Assembly: GCF_030867145.1 (NCBI RefSeq)
Contig: NC_134441.1
Span: 6,946,992 to 7,010,991 of the forward strand
Reading direction: 5' to 3'
DNA from: Opisthocomus hoazin
Lineage: Eukaryota > Chordata > Aves > Opisthocomiformes > Opisthocomidae
Length of the DNA: 64,000 nucleotides
This document shows, piece by piece, positions 48,591-60,778 of the stretch (position 1 is the first letter of the stretch; the number at the start of each line of letters is the position of its first letter). The position numbers and the translations under genes are program-made. The notes below the pieces were generated by a model. It searched no databases and was not told where the DNA came from. It was given only the letters and a program-made list of their open reading frames with translations.

Positions 48591-51500
48591 CGGGCTGATG
48601 GGCAGCAGGTGTCTGTCAGGCTTAAAAGGAGGCAGGAGGAGCCCCTAGGACTGGGCCAGGCTGCTCTTCTTGGAGAGGCTGGAGCACTGCTGGAGTATGC
48701 TGTCTGCAGGTATGGCTTTAGCTGATAGCAGGCAAGGAATGTGCTGCCTGGCACGTGTGTGGTGTTTTGTGCTGGTCTTGCCTCACCTTCTAATTGAGAT
48801 GCTGTTGTGCCCTGGGCAGCTCTGCTGCTGCGTGTGCCTGGCACCTGGGGCTTACTCACGTGAGCGGTATGTTCTCACGGGAGCCACTTCCTCTGGCCCA
48901 AGTGGAGCTAAGCTGGAAAGTGAAGCCTGGGGGATTTTATGCCTGGTTTTGTGCTGGGTACTAAAAAGGCTCCTGTTTTGCTGGGTTATGGAGCAAGGAA
49001 GGTGTTCCCTGCCCAGAGCACTGCCTGGTTTGCAGCTGCTTGCTCTGTGCAGCTCGGAGCATCCTGCAAATGGCCCTGATGCCTGTGAACTGCAGTGCTA
49101 GCTTGTGTCCCAGCTGTGAGGGTGACTCTGGGGGGGTGCCAGCCCTTGGCTCTGCAAAATGCCCCCTGTTCAGCCTCTGAGCCAGCTCTGGGGCTCAGCC
49201 CTGCCAAGGAGCTGGCTGGGGGTCTGCCAGAGCTGGCTGAGCACGGGCTCCCCTGTGCCGCCAGCTCCTCTGCTGCTGTGGGACTGGGGATACTGGTGGC
49301 ATAAAGAGGGGTAGGTGGAAAAGCAGGGGGTGGGCTGGGTTGCTGTGTGCTGGGGGGTGCTGAGCTGTTTTCCCTCTTCTTTTGCAGCTATTTGATTTGT
49401 TGGGGTGTAAGGGCAGGGTTACTGTTGGCCCTGCCAGTATGTGGGGAGCAGTAACTAGGGGTGACCTTGGGCTCCCCTTCAGAGCCAGGATGCCAAGGGT
49501 CTGGAATTGAATGTTTGGTGAGGGGGAGCTGGCAAAACCTTTTGAAAAATGTGCCCATGCTCAAGGGTTCCCCCTCAACTATGGGTACCTGTAGGAAGTA
49601 CTCCCACCTCCTTCCAGCCTGTGAACCAGCTTTGGGGGGCACTGGGGCTGCCTTCTGCGTGGAGCTGTGGTGGGGGCTCAGGGCTTCCCAGAAAGTCACC
49701 ATAGCTGAGCTCATTAAGCATGTCGGGTCCTCTGTGGCAGACCAGTGAAACCCATTTAAGGAAGGGTTAAGCCAGTTTAGTGTGATTTGGTAGTCTATTG
49801 ATATGAGGGTTAATCTGGTGTAAGTGCATTGATGTTGGGGATTTGGAGTAGTTTAACTAGCCTGTCTCCCTGTTTTGTCTGTGCAACTTAACGAAGGGTC
49901 AAGCCTCTGCTCCCCCTTGTCTTGGGCTGCAGAGAGCTGCTGAGAGGGAGCAAATAAGCTGGGGACTGAAGGGAAAAGCCACTTGCAGACTGAATCTGAA
50001 ACGCTGCTATTTATAGCCATCCCTGCTCAGCCAGCCCGAATTCCATGTAGGTCCCCATGCCTGGCTGGCAGGGTGGGCAGCGGGTGGGTGAAGCAGCTGG
50101 GTCCTGCCAGCCCGTTGTACCCTGATGAGGTGACTCGTTGGGCCAGGCTTAGCCTGACCTGAGTCAGAGCAGAGGATGCTTCTTCCTCATCCCCAGCTCC
50201 TCATTAACCTGCTGCCCCAGGGCTTTCCCACGAGTGTCACCCAGCCTGGCCTGTCACATCAAAGACTGGGAATAGGTGTCTGTTTATTTTTTACTGTCAT
50301 CTGTAAAGGGCTGTAATCATAATTAACATACCCACGAGGCATGGGGCAGAGATGCACCTTCTTGCCAGGTTGCAGTGTCCAGGGGAGGGGGAAGAGGGAA
50401 GCATGGTGAAAGTGCCTGGGTGACCCCTCCATAACCCAGTCCCTGTGCTGTACCCTGCCCACGCAGTGTCCCTGGGCAGTGCAGGTGGTAGGCTGAGCAG
50501 AGGCCACACCTGAGGGTTTCTCAATGCTTTACCTCCATGCTGCTGTCGCATGTTGGTGTTTGCAGCAATGCTTAGTGGCTGCTGCTGTCTTTGGGAGCAA
50601 GGGAGGGTCTGTAATGCTGAGCAAGGAATTTAAAAGGAGCTGAGCAGCTCCCCGATGGGTTGCAGCAGCCTTTTGGCAAGGGTGTGAATGGAGGGGTGCA
50701 AATGGGAGCTGACTGCATTAGGCAGCATCCTGGGGAGCGGTGGGCTCGGCTGCGTGCGTGCCAGCACCGCTGGGCTCTGCCAGGCTGCAGAGCTGCAGGC
50801 GCTGAAGGGAAGGAGGCTCCTGCACAGCTCTGCGCCTGCCTTGTGACTGCGAAATGTATGCGCTTAATATAGGCCGAATGAAAACATTCTTCCCAAAATA
50901 GAAGACCTTCCCCGGGAAGAGCTGCAGCTCTGTCAGGAGCCGTCACAAGGTGCTGGCCGCGGTGGGGTGGGCTCTGGCAGGTGTGGTTGTGCAACGCTGC
51001 ACATCCAGCCTGCAAGTGTGCAGCCGGCCGGCTCACAGCAACGCCTGCCACCAAGGTCACCCCCCCAGGGCTCTGCTCCGAGCCCGCCATGCACACTGCA
51101 GCTCCTGGTGACCCTCTGCAGAACATGCCAGCTGGCTCTGGGGGGTGGGATGGGGCAGGCACCCACAGGGTTTGGATGGGGTGCAGAGGTTGATGGCCCC
51201 GTCCCTGAGCCATGCAACACCATGGGTGAAGGTGCTGCTGTCTCGTGCAGGTGTGCCAGGGTGAGTGCTTGGGCTCAGGGTGGTGTTAGGTGCTGCAGGA
51301 GATGAAATGAGTCCCTGCTTGCAGCGCTGCTGGAGCTGGGATTTGGGACAGGGCTGGGCTGGCAGGAGAAGGGGCCATCCCAGTGTGCTGCAGTGCAGGG
51401 GTGGCTCTGCAGGCTGCTGCGATGTCTGGGGGGCTGCACCCAGCTGTGTGCTTATTTCCTGGCAAACACTGAGTATTCCTCCTCTCCTGAGCCCCCCTGT

Positions 51501-52907
51501 GATGCCCAGCTAAGGCAGAGGGAGAGGGGCTGGTGCTTGGGGGGCTCTGCTGCCGGGGAAGGCTTTGGGGCTCACAGCAGCGCTGGCTCTGCTCTGGCGC
51601 CCAGTTTGTGCTGCTCTGTATCTTCTTCTGCTGGGATGTGAGTGCAGGAGCCTGCAAGGTGCGAGCAACTTCACAGGGCAGAAAGGATTGTGCACCCCCT
51701 CCCTGATCCCAGAGAGATTCCTGCTCGGTGGATGCTGCAGGTCCAAACCCCCTTTGGGGGCCCTGACCCTTCCCCCTTGGTCACTCAGGGTTTTCTCCAC
51801 TGCTGCTGGTGGCAGTGGTTAATCCAGCTTGATGGGACACAGCTGTCTGCTAGGAAAATGGGGCAGGCTGGGGTGCAGTTCAGACCTGGGGCTTTGGCAG
51901 GTAAAAAGAGAAAAGCCAAAAATCCTTCTCAGTTAATCTCTCAGGCTGCACTGTGTATCTACACATGATGTTTAGCAAACTGCAAAGCTCTGCTGTTTCA
52001 GCCTGCAGGCTCACAGGGGTCTGCTTTGGGGGGCTCGGAGGGGTGAATGCCACCACATTGCTCTGTGTTTTTCCCCAGCATCTTATTAGTGCTGCTGAGA
52101 CCCAGAAATCTAGGCTCTGCTGTTGAACTCTTGCACTCGTATGATCCAGCTAGTGATATAATCTGTCTGCCCCGAGCAGTGCAGATTCATCTTCTTCCAG
52201 TAACACAGGCAGGGCTGGCACTGCTGCTGGGCAGTGAGCTGAGGGCAGCTTTGCAGTGACAGCCTGGGTCTTTGGCTCCTCATCCTTACGTGGCTCTAGA
52301 CAGACCCAGGAAAGCTGGAGCCCTCCTGAGCCAAATAAATCTGTCACATCCCCTAAATACTCTTAACTCTTCCCAGAGCCTTAAGATCACCTGAGAGGGA
52401 GAGCTGGCCCCACAAATCAGTGCAGCTGCAAATTTATGGCCCATTCTGGGACAAGAACTTTTTTAAATTGGCGAGCTCTCGCCCTGTGGGTGGGCTGAGG
52501 CAAGGTGAGGATGACCTTGTGGTCATTCAGTTGAAGCTGGGAGTGAAATTGTTGGCCATGCAATGAGGGAAATGTGAGGACAGCCTATGAAGAGGTGAGA
52601 TAAGCAGCACAGCATGGCCAGGGCATGGCTGGAGGTGTAGCAGGTTATGAATGGGGAGAGAGGATGTGGTTTTCTGTTTCCTTTGCTGATTGCTATGGAA
52701 AAAAATATCTGAAAAATGGGCTTCCTGCAAGACAAAGATTGAGGGAATTTCCCTGGCTGCTGAGGTTCTGCCAAGTCTCTTGCTTCCTACAGTCTCGCTG
52801 GTGGGTATCAATGGTGTAAATACTTTTTTCAGCTGTTGTTTAGACTGTAGGGATTTGTTTCTATCCAAATTTCTCGAGCACCTTGCTCACAGGACCCTCT
52901 GACACCA

Positions 52908-52950
52908 CCATGGGGAAACTGAGGCAGAGGGGAGCCCAAATCAGAGGAAA
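52908..52950 (-). mobile_element. Possible short MIR-like fragment
   Basis: CATGGGGAAACTGAGGCAGA matches the antisense MIR word ATGGGGAAACTGAGGCA, but little else nearby agrees. It may be chance. Confidence 0.3.
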
Positions 52951-55877
52951 ATGCTGGACCTTGACAGAAGAGCTGAGCTGTTTTTGCAGCAGTTGGGCTG
53001 GACTAGTGCTTGGGGGTCTTGGGTGGGAGTGTAAGGAGCATATTTATTGCCCAGAAATGCCTTTGCTCGTGCAATGTAAAATAAATCTGATTTTGTGAGC
53101 ATTAGGGCAAAGCAACAGTCTTGGTTCTGTGGCAAGAAAGGGATAGAGTTTCTGCTGGACTTCAGTAGTGAGCTCTGACTCCACTGCAGCCTGGAACAAA
53201 CTGGGAGGGAAGAACACGGTGCCAGACTTTCGGGGAAACTCAAGCCCAGCAACACCTCCCTGTTCTGCCCCTGCAGGCAATTCATGTCTGGGGAGAGACG
53301 AGGTTGCTTAATGAAGTGGGATGGAGGTAATATTGGATTCCAAGAAATATAAAACAGCTTTTTATGGTGCTGGGTGAAGTCAGAAGAAATGCTGAAGTGG
53401 ATTGTAAATGGCACTGGTTAATCTCAAACTAACATCAACAGGAAGCCAGCAGCTCGGGTGGGAAGTTCCAAAGCTTGCAAACAATGTGTTTTTGGCCCAT
53501 GTCAGAATAAAAAGCTGATTTTTTATGAACATTTATGGGGAAAATCTGACCAGGAAACACTTGTTTTGCATTAAAGCCCAGCATGAAGTAAACAGGCAGC
53601 ACCAGAGCTGGAGGTTTTGCATGCATGTGAAAGCTTTGAGAGCCTCTCAGGTTCAGCTGCTGGCCATGGGGTTCCTTGAGCTGCTTTGATTTTTGGCTGG
53701 GCTTTGTCCTAGTGCTCCTGACACTCCCTGGCACACAGTTTGGGACCTGGGTAGCAGCTTCTGGGGCTTTAGGAGAGCAAGAAGTGGGCTGCAGAGGTGT
53801 GGTGTGCTGCGGGGCTCAGCAGCACCCAAGATGGCCTGCTGCCTCCTCTGCAGCAATTCACCTGCTGCCTTCCTCTGCAAGCACCGGTTTTGTGGCCTCG
53901 TGGCTCAGCTGATGTGTGTAACTTGGCTCCCAACACAGGTGCTTTTGCTGTGCTTTGTTGCTGCTGTTAAAGCAAGCCCCAGACTTCTCCCTTCCTTCCC
54001 TGCCTGAAGGTAGTTTCCTTTTATTAAGAGCCTTTTCATATCATTATTAATAGTAAATGATGTTTTCCTTACATATGTCTTGGCTTTGCCAACTGTGAAA
54101 GGATTTTTAGTAGCTTTTGGACCTGACTTGGTTTGCTGGAAATGTGTTTGTATCCTCTCCCAATGAGCTGAAGCGACAGCGGGACTGGAGCAAGTGTAGG
54201 CAGCACTTTGCTTCCTTGGGCTTTGCATCATTGCTGCTCTCCTCTGATCAGCTAAATGAACCTATTCAAAAGTTACTGGTTGGACCTGATACATTTGAAA
54301 GCTTTATTTCTCTTCTCAAATATAGGTTTCTGCTGCAGGTCAGGAGTCTCCTGGCCCTGTGCCTCAGGGCTCTGTGAGGATGGGGCAAGGTGGTGAGCAC
54401 AGCCCGTGTGGCTCTGCCAGAGCTGTTTCAAGCCATCCTCCAAACTAACAGTGGCTTAAAGCGATTCCTTCCTCTCCTTCTGCTGGGATTTGGAGGAAAG
54501 GGAGAGAGGCCAGGGTGAACTGAGGGGTTACATCTGCAGAGAGGCAGTGCATGGTTCAGTCCCTGGGGTCACATTTATGCCCAGCGAGACAGACCTGTGC
54601 CTGGCCCGCACAGAAATGATAAAACTAAGCAGCAGGAGGGGGGTTACAGTAGAGGTTTTTTTTCAATAATGGCTTTGCAAAAAAGTGCCAAGCATCTGTT
54701 TGTAAGTGGAGGGCAGCATCTCATTCTGGAGTGTGGGGGGAATTCCCAGGTGACAGCATTTTCCCCGGCTCTGAGCTGCGTAGCCGCAGCACTGCGCCGG
54801 AGGCTTCCCAGCGGCTGGAAAGACGAGATTCCTGCAGCCCTGCACTGCTGAGTCAGGAGAGGGGACATGAAAACATGCCTAGGTTGCTGGGCGAGGAGGC
54901 TGGCTCCTGCTCCCTACCTGCCTTGACACCACCAGGTATGGGTTCTCCCACAGGAGGATCCTTCTCCAGAGCGGAGGCGGCTGGGTGCAGGCTCTCGGGC
55001 ACGTGGTTTATGGACTCCCGGTCTGCGAGAGCTCCTGGGGCAGGCAGACCGCAGGAGACGGGTGCTGGTGGAAATCACCCATCCCCTGTGTGGGTTTGCC
55101 AGGCCTGGAGTATTTGGACAGGCAGGGTTGTGTCAGGGACAGCCTGGCAGCAGAGCCAGCAGCGCTGCTGTGTCTGGAGTCACCCCATCCTGTGCATGTG
55201 TCTAAAAAGTGAATAGTCAGGGGGCTTTGTGCCCCTTGGAAGCCTGTCTGATCTTACAGGAGCTGCTGTCTGGCTCCAGCAGCACAAATTTCCCATCCAT
55301 TTTACCCCCTAGCTGCTGCACGGGCTTCTTGCTGCATTCTCAACTCTGTCTCCTAAGCAGGAGAAATAAGATCTTTATAATTACTCTGCAAATAGCTTTT
55401 AGAAAGGAAACCGTAGTTCATCTTACATGGGATGCTGCAACAGAGATTGTTGCTCCCGTGGGTTTTTCCTTCCAGAGCGTCCCTGGGGATCCCTCTGCAC
55501 CTTGCCTGTCAGCAAACTGTTTTGTGCTGACCCTGTTTTGTGATGATCCTCTCTGGATGGAAGTGGCTGACACTGTCCCTGAATGAAGGGCTGGTCTCTG
55601 CCTCTAGGCTTAAAATACAATAAAATACCTGTTTGGTCTGTTCAGAGTTCAGCCTGGCTCTGGCTTTTGCTGTTATTTAGGTAACCTCTGCAAAGTTACT
55701 GCAGACACCAACTGGAGCTGGTTTCTGTGAAGTCCTGGTGCTCCTCTGCTACCCTGGGACAGACCTGGGGGTCTGAGCTGCCAGGGCTGCAGCAGTGCAA
55801 GCCTTGTGCCAGCTTCACTGCTCTCATGCTTAAATAAACAGCAAAACCAGGTGGATTTACCATGGTGAGAGTTGCTT

Positions 55878-56275
55878 TGGCAGGAAGGCTGAGGAGCTGG
55901 GCTTGTTCAGCCTGAAGAAAAAGCTGCGAGGGGACCTTAGAAATGCTTATAAATATCTCAAGGATGGGTGTCAAGAGGATGGGGCCAGACTCTTCTCAGT
56001 GGTGCCCAGTGACAGGACAAGGGGCAATGGGCACAAACTGGAGCAGAGGAAGCTCCAGCTGAAGGTGAGGAAGAACTTCTTCCCTCTGAGGGTGCCGGAG
56101 CCCTGGCCCAGGCTGCCCAGGGAGGCTGTGGAGTCTCCTTCTCTGGAGATATTCCAGCCCCGCCTGGACACGGTGCTGTGCAGCCTGCTCTGGGTGACCC
56201 TGCTTGGGCAGGGGGTTGGGCTGGGTGACCCACAGAGGGCCCTTCCAACCCCTGCCATGCTGGGGTTCTGTGAAG
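55878..56275 (+). mobile_element. CR1 LINE fragment
   Basis: About 400 bp covering the end of ORF2 ([58 protein letters not shown]) and the 3' part. It belongs to the same subfamily as the copies at 15230 and 24617. The last stretch lacks a clear ATTCTGTG tail beyond one GGTTCTGTG. Confidence 0.92.
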
Positions 56276-56599
56276 TGTCCCTTGTCTGCGCCTGTAGCTC
56301 TCCTGGTGTCTGTCCTGGTCAAAGCCATTGTGCCTTTGCCTGCCACCCTCTTGCCAAGCTTTCAGCTGAGCTGTCAGCTTCCCATGGGATGTCCTGATCT
56401 TAAGGAATCCACCTTTCTCTGGTGGAGAGCCTCTGAGCAGGTGTGATGATTAACGCTCCTGGGGCTGCTGTCCCCTGGTGTGGCTCCCCTGGGTTACCAA
56501 CCCCCAGCTCGCGACAGCGTGCGAGGATGTGAAGCCCGTTTTGGTGACCCTGACTCATGCAACCCAGCGCTCCTGACTCCGATGGGAAAAGCCTCGCTC

Positions 56600-56945
56600 A
56601 CGTGAGCCTGTTTGCAGGATCAGGGCTCTAATTACAGCCTTTGCCCATCTCGTAGCGTGGGAACCGGAGCCATTAGCCCCTAAATCTCCAGACCATTCCA
56701 ATACATTAATGTTTCTAATTAGTTAAGCCTGATGCCTTTTTCTCTCTGTAATGACAGTGGCGCTTGTACTTACTCGTGTTTGCTCTGCGTGCTGGTACTT
56801 ATATAATGACACAGTAAGTGTTGTAATACCTATTCCCAACTGACAGTGGGGTTTTTGCATATGCCTCATCCAGAACTGATGAGGCAATGGAGAAGACAGG
56901 CTAGTGCAGATAAATGTTTGGGTCGCATCCTTGCTAATTAGCTGG
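56600..56945. promoter_or_regulatory. Candidate enhancer, rich in homeodomain sites
   Basis: An AT-richer island in GC-rich surroundings with two perfect CTAATTAG palindromes (56715-56722 and 56934-56941), CTAATTA at 56628-56634, CATTAATG at 56704-56711 and an octamer-like TTTGCATATG (56854-56863). It lies 1.2-1.5 kb before the PEBP4 coding start. Conservation cannot be judged from one sequence. Confidence 0.4.
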
Positions 56946-58129
56946 GAAGATGCTGGTGCAGGGGGCAATTAGGGCCAGCTGAGGACCCAGAGCAGGTGGG
57001 TCAGGTGGAGAAGGGTTTTGTGGGATGGGTGAATGGAAACCCATTGCCTGATTTGGTGCTCCTTTAGGGGTCGAGCTGCACCTTCCCCAGGCTGTGTTTT
57101 CATTCCCAGTTCCTTCCCTTCCTTCCAGGGAAACCATCTCCATGGCAACCTCAAACATCCAGGCTCTGCCTTGGAGCTGCTTGCTGTCCCCGGGACCTGG
57201 TGGGTAAGTGCCTTGGCAGGGCTGGCTGTGGTGGCCCTGGCCACTGGGTCCATCAGGCTGCTGCAGGCACCTTAGTGTGGCCCAGGGAGGTGAGGGCTGG
57301 CATTGGGCTTGGCAGGGGTCTGGGTATAGAAGCCTCATACCCTGGCTGCCCTCATCCTCAGGGCTTGGCTTGTGCTTTGTACAGACATAAAAACGGGTGG
57401 CCAAGGCCATCCTTGTGCAGGAGAAGCTCTGCCCTGACTCTGGAGGGGGTGGCTGGGTTCAAGGTGAACCCTTGTGCTGCTCCCCCCGCAGAGGCTCTGT
57501 GTGGGGTTGGGGCATGTTGATCAGTTTGGTTGCTGGTTGTACATCTGTCTATAATGGTCTTGGTTAGACTGTGACCAAGCCTGGTACGGATTTTTTCATC
57601 TTTTCCATCATGTTATAGCCATAGAGAGAGCAGCAGGGCCAGCACCTGGAGACAGGGACTCTGTCCCCTCTTGGTGCTACCTAGGCTTGGATTGTGGTGC
57701 CTCGGTGATCGTTGTGGTGGTGCTGGTCATTGCTGGGCTGCCCAGCTTGTGACTCTGTATGTGCACATCCCCAGTACCATGCAGGAGGGCAGTGATGTGT
57801 CTTCATCGTAGGTGGGCAGAAATGGGTCCTCTAAGATGAGGAGTCCTGCTGGGGACTTGGTGTTTCCCGGCATGAGGCAGCACCAGGAAACACAGTTCAC
57901 TTCTGGCATAATTTGGATTAATGACATGGAACTGGTTGAAGTGTGTGTGGGGGGGAAATGATGTGTAAGGATGTGTGTGCTTTGCCTGGAGCTGGTTTCT
58001 GGGGGTGCTGAACTGGAGCATGGTGGGTGGGGGTGTTGTGACTGCTAGCAGGCACTGGGTGAGAAGCTCTGGGTCACAGCTCTGCCCGTGGGACTGACCC
58101 TCTCCATCCCTTGGTCCCCGCAGGGCAGG

Positions 58130-59866
58130 ATGAAGCTGCTGGGTGCTGTGTTGCTGGCTGCTGGCCTGCTTGGCACCACTGCCTGGGGAGAGCAACACCC
58201 CTGGCCAGACGAGCCTTCACAGACCTGCTTCTTTGAGACGCTCAGCAGCGCAGACAGCAAGTTCTGCAGGTGAGTGACTCCTGGTTGTCTCCTTCTGAGC
58301 TGCACCGGCCCTGGGCATCCAGTCATGCGCTGCCCTTGTGTGTCCGGCATGTCACCTCCTGGGACAGTTAATTCCAGCATCCCTTTTGCCAGGGCTATAA
58401 ATATTGGCTGCTTACTTCCTTTTGCCAGGAATCTGGGCCAGAGTGAAGCAGAGCAGTGCCCACTGCACGGTGCAGCTCGTTTTTTATGCAAGCTGAGATC
58501 TTCTGTCTGCTCACCCCGAGCTGTTCCCTGGTCCGCTCTGCAGAGGCTTTGAAAGCGACCTACAGAACTGGAGATGACAAATGCTTTCTGCAGAAAGTTT
58601 CCGAGGAAGGAGGCTGCTTCTGGGGAAGGGTGGTCCTAGAACAGGCCATCCCACAGACCTCAAAGCCCATCCCACAAATATTCATGCTTGAAGCTTGGGC
58701 CTCGGAAGAGGAGGAAGCCTGGGAGCTTCTCCTGGAGCTGCAAACAGGCAGTTTGCTGCTGTACCTGCTGGGCCCCCACTAAACAGCTACTGAATGCACC
58801 CATTTATTGGGTTTTTTGATAATGAAGGTGCTTGGCTTAAATTCTCATTACCTGTGAGTTGCTGGAGGTGGGAGGCAGAGCTGGGCGAGCAGCCGTACGC
58901 GTGTGCCCCTTGCCTTGGGGTGTTCTTAGCATCCCACGTGACTGGGAGCTGCTGCATCAAGCCCACCCTTTCTGCTACTTGGTTAACCAAGGTGCTGGCT
59001 ACTGGTGAGCAGTTTAAGCTTCTAGATTAAGGCAAGAAGAGACTTCCCTTGGCCCCAGCTACCTCCTGCAAACCATGAGTAGAAAGCACCTTGCTTTGAA
59101 CTCTTGACCTCCTTGGTGCCAGCCCAGTGCTGCCGCAGATGTTTGCTCAGCACCCTCGGGGGCTGCAAGGGTCACATCGGTGGCAGCTAATCTTCAGGGT
59201 GGCCTGGAGACGTGCTACCCACACACTGCAGTGACCCGACCGCTTGCTCCAGCGGCCCCTTCCTCTGTTAGATAGCGCAGAAGGGGAAAGCACTTGGTGT
59301 AGAAGTTGGAGCTGGGGACATCCAACCTGTTCTTGCACTATCAGTACTCGAAATGCAGAGGAGGACGCTTGTCCCCGCTTTCATACCGCTAGCGGGAGAA
59401 GGGAGGTCAGAGTTCAGACAGTTTGAGGCCAAGGGGGAGTGAGGGCAGCTTTGCCCTCCTGCTCGCCAGCTTCCAGCCTTCAATTAAGCCATATGGGCCG
59501 TTGTTTTTAAAGACTGAAAAAAAAGCTGGGGACAATTTAAGGGATGCTGAGCCATAATGGATGTTTAAAGTCTTGCTGCTGCTTGGGAGAGGGAAGAGGT
59601 TATGTTACAGACAGGGAGAGTGCTTTATCCCAGTGCACAAGGCTGGATCCTGTGTCTCCCACCCAGCCCTGCATGCACAGCTGAAGCCTGGCTGGGAAGC
59701 AGCACCAATTCCCATCCCTGTTTTTCTCCCCAGAGGGGATCTGGAAGTTATCTACCCGGAGCTGGGCGATGTGGGCTGCACATACATCCCCAAGTGCCAC
59801 CAGTACCGGCGGCGGATCAGCAGGGAGTGGGGCAGCCCCCGTGTTCAGTACCCATGGGCTGAGGAG
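58130..59866 (+). CDS. PEBP4: Phosphatidylethanolamine-binding protein 4 (partial, first two coding exons)
   Basis: PEBP4 is a secreted or lysosomal member of the PEBP/RKIP family. Exons 58130-58269 and 59734-59866 are joined by GT/AG in phase and encode 91 residues, ending at a codon boundary. A signal peptide (MKLLGAVLLAAGLLGTTAWG) is followed by CFFETLSSADSKFCRGDLEV, IYPELGDVGCTYIPKCHQYR and RRISREWGSPRVQYPWAEE. These follow the human protein ([37 protein letters not shown]), with the FYPELG motif and paired cysteines kept. The PEBP core with its DPDAP ligand-binding motif is not found before 64000, so the remaining exons lie to the right. A CCCCGCAG acceptor just before 58124 suggests an upstream untranslated exon. 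Confidence 0.9.
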
Positions 59867-60241
59867 GTGAGTCCCGAGCCGTGTCCCGTGCGGGCAGCTG
59901 CGCTTGCTCTATGCTTCTCTGTGTTAATTAAAGGTGTAGCCTGATTAGGGGGAGGAATTCGCTGGGAAAGGATTGCTTACACACTTGTGCGCTTGTACTT
60001 TGAGCCTGACTGTGACTCCCTGGCTGGGAGCTGGGCCTGGCAAGGACACTCAGGGCTTTGGGTGCTGGGGACGGCCCAGGAGCGTGTCACCCTGTGCTGT
60101 CCCGTGGCTGAAAGCCATCGTCTGCTCTGGCTGTGCCTGAAATCGGGGTGACTTTAAGCTTTGTCCTGTTGCTGCCGGGTTTTGGGTTGAGGTTGAGCTG
60201 CGGGCGAACTCAGATGCTATAAATTTAGGCTCCATTTGTAG

Positions 60242-60640
60242 CATTTTCGTTCCTTTCCCTTTTCTTTGGTGCTACTTTTTTGCTACAACGTACCCTTCAC
60301 CTTCCCTGGTAACTTCTTTGGCTGCATTGCAGCCTTTTTTTTGCCACAACAGCCCATTTTCCTGGCCATTGTAACTTATTTGGCTACATAGTAGTCGGAT
60401 TTTTGCTACACTGTAACTTTCCTTCTCTTAATGACTTTCGTGCAACATTGTGTTCCTTTTTTGCTACTATGAGCCTGCTTTTTGCAACATTGTATTCCTC
60501 TTTTGTGACTATGAGCCTGTTTTTTGCAACATTGTGTTTCTTTTTTCGATACGATGAAACCTAAATCTTTTTGCCGCAGTATCGCTTTCTTTCCTACCTT
60601 GTAGCCTTTTTTGCCACGTTGTAGAGGAAAAAAAAATCCC
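60242..60640. repeat. T-rich degenerate minisatellite, 21-bp unit with 42-bp higher order
   Basis: Alternating words TTTTTTGCAACATTGTGTTCC and TTTTTTGCTACTATGAGCCTG form 42-bp double units, clearest at 60450-60545. Older units (TTTGGCTACAT, TTTTTGCCACAAC, TTTTTGCTACACTGTAACTT) reach both edges. The minus strand gives a 14-residue periodic frame (KKETQCCKKQAHSH and relatives) that I take as a by-product. Confidence 0.8.
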
Positions 60641-60718
60641 CTGGTAGACTGTTTTTCGCAATTTCCTGTAAACTTCCCCAAGCAGGGGTCTGCAGTGCCT
60701 GCCCACGCGTGGCCGGTG

Positions 60719-60778
60719 TCGGATTAATCTGATTACCCGTCTGATTAATCTGATGGGGCCGGGCTAATTAATCTGAGG
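60719..60778. repeat. Triple ATTAATCTGA repeat
   Basis: ATTAATCTGA occurs at 60723, 60744 and 60767 (spacing 21 and 23 bp), embedded in GATTAATCTGAT-type words. Each holds a TAATCT core like those bound by OTX/bicoid-class homeodomains. Confidence 0.75.

Larger units (their letters stand above)
44573..58123. other. Intergenic DNA between RHOBTB2 and PEBP4
   Basis: This 13.5-kb region has no recognised gene. Open frames are short and mutually overlapping. From about 48.65 kb onward the DNA is poor in CpG and rich in TG/CA. It contains one CR1 copy (55878-56275), an AP-1-site repeat (48405-48590), a short MIR-like piece and a homeobox-site-rich block (56.6-56.95 kb). An undetected 5' exon of PEBP4 may also lie here. 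Confidence 0.5.

Noticed and set aside
60406-60681. Cys/Lys-rich repeat peptide on the minus strand
   Set aside because: Its 14-residue period follows from the 42-bp tandem unit. There is no signal peptide or splice context, and it lies antisense in a PEBP4 intron.
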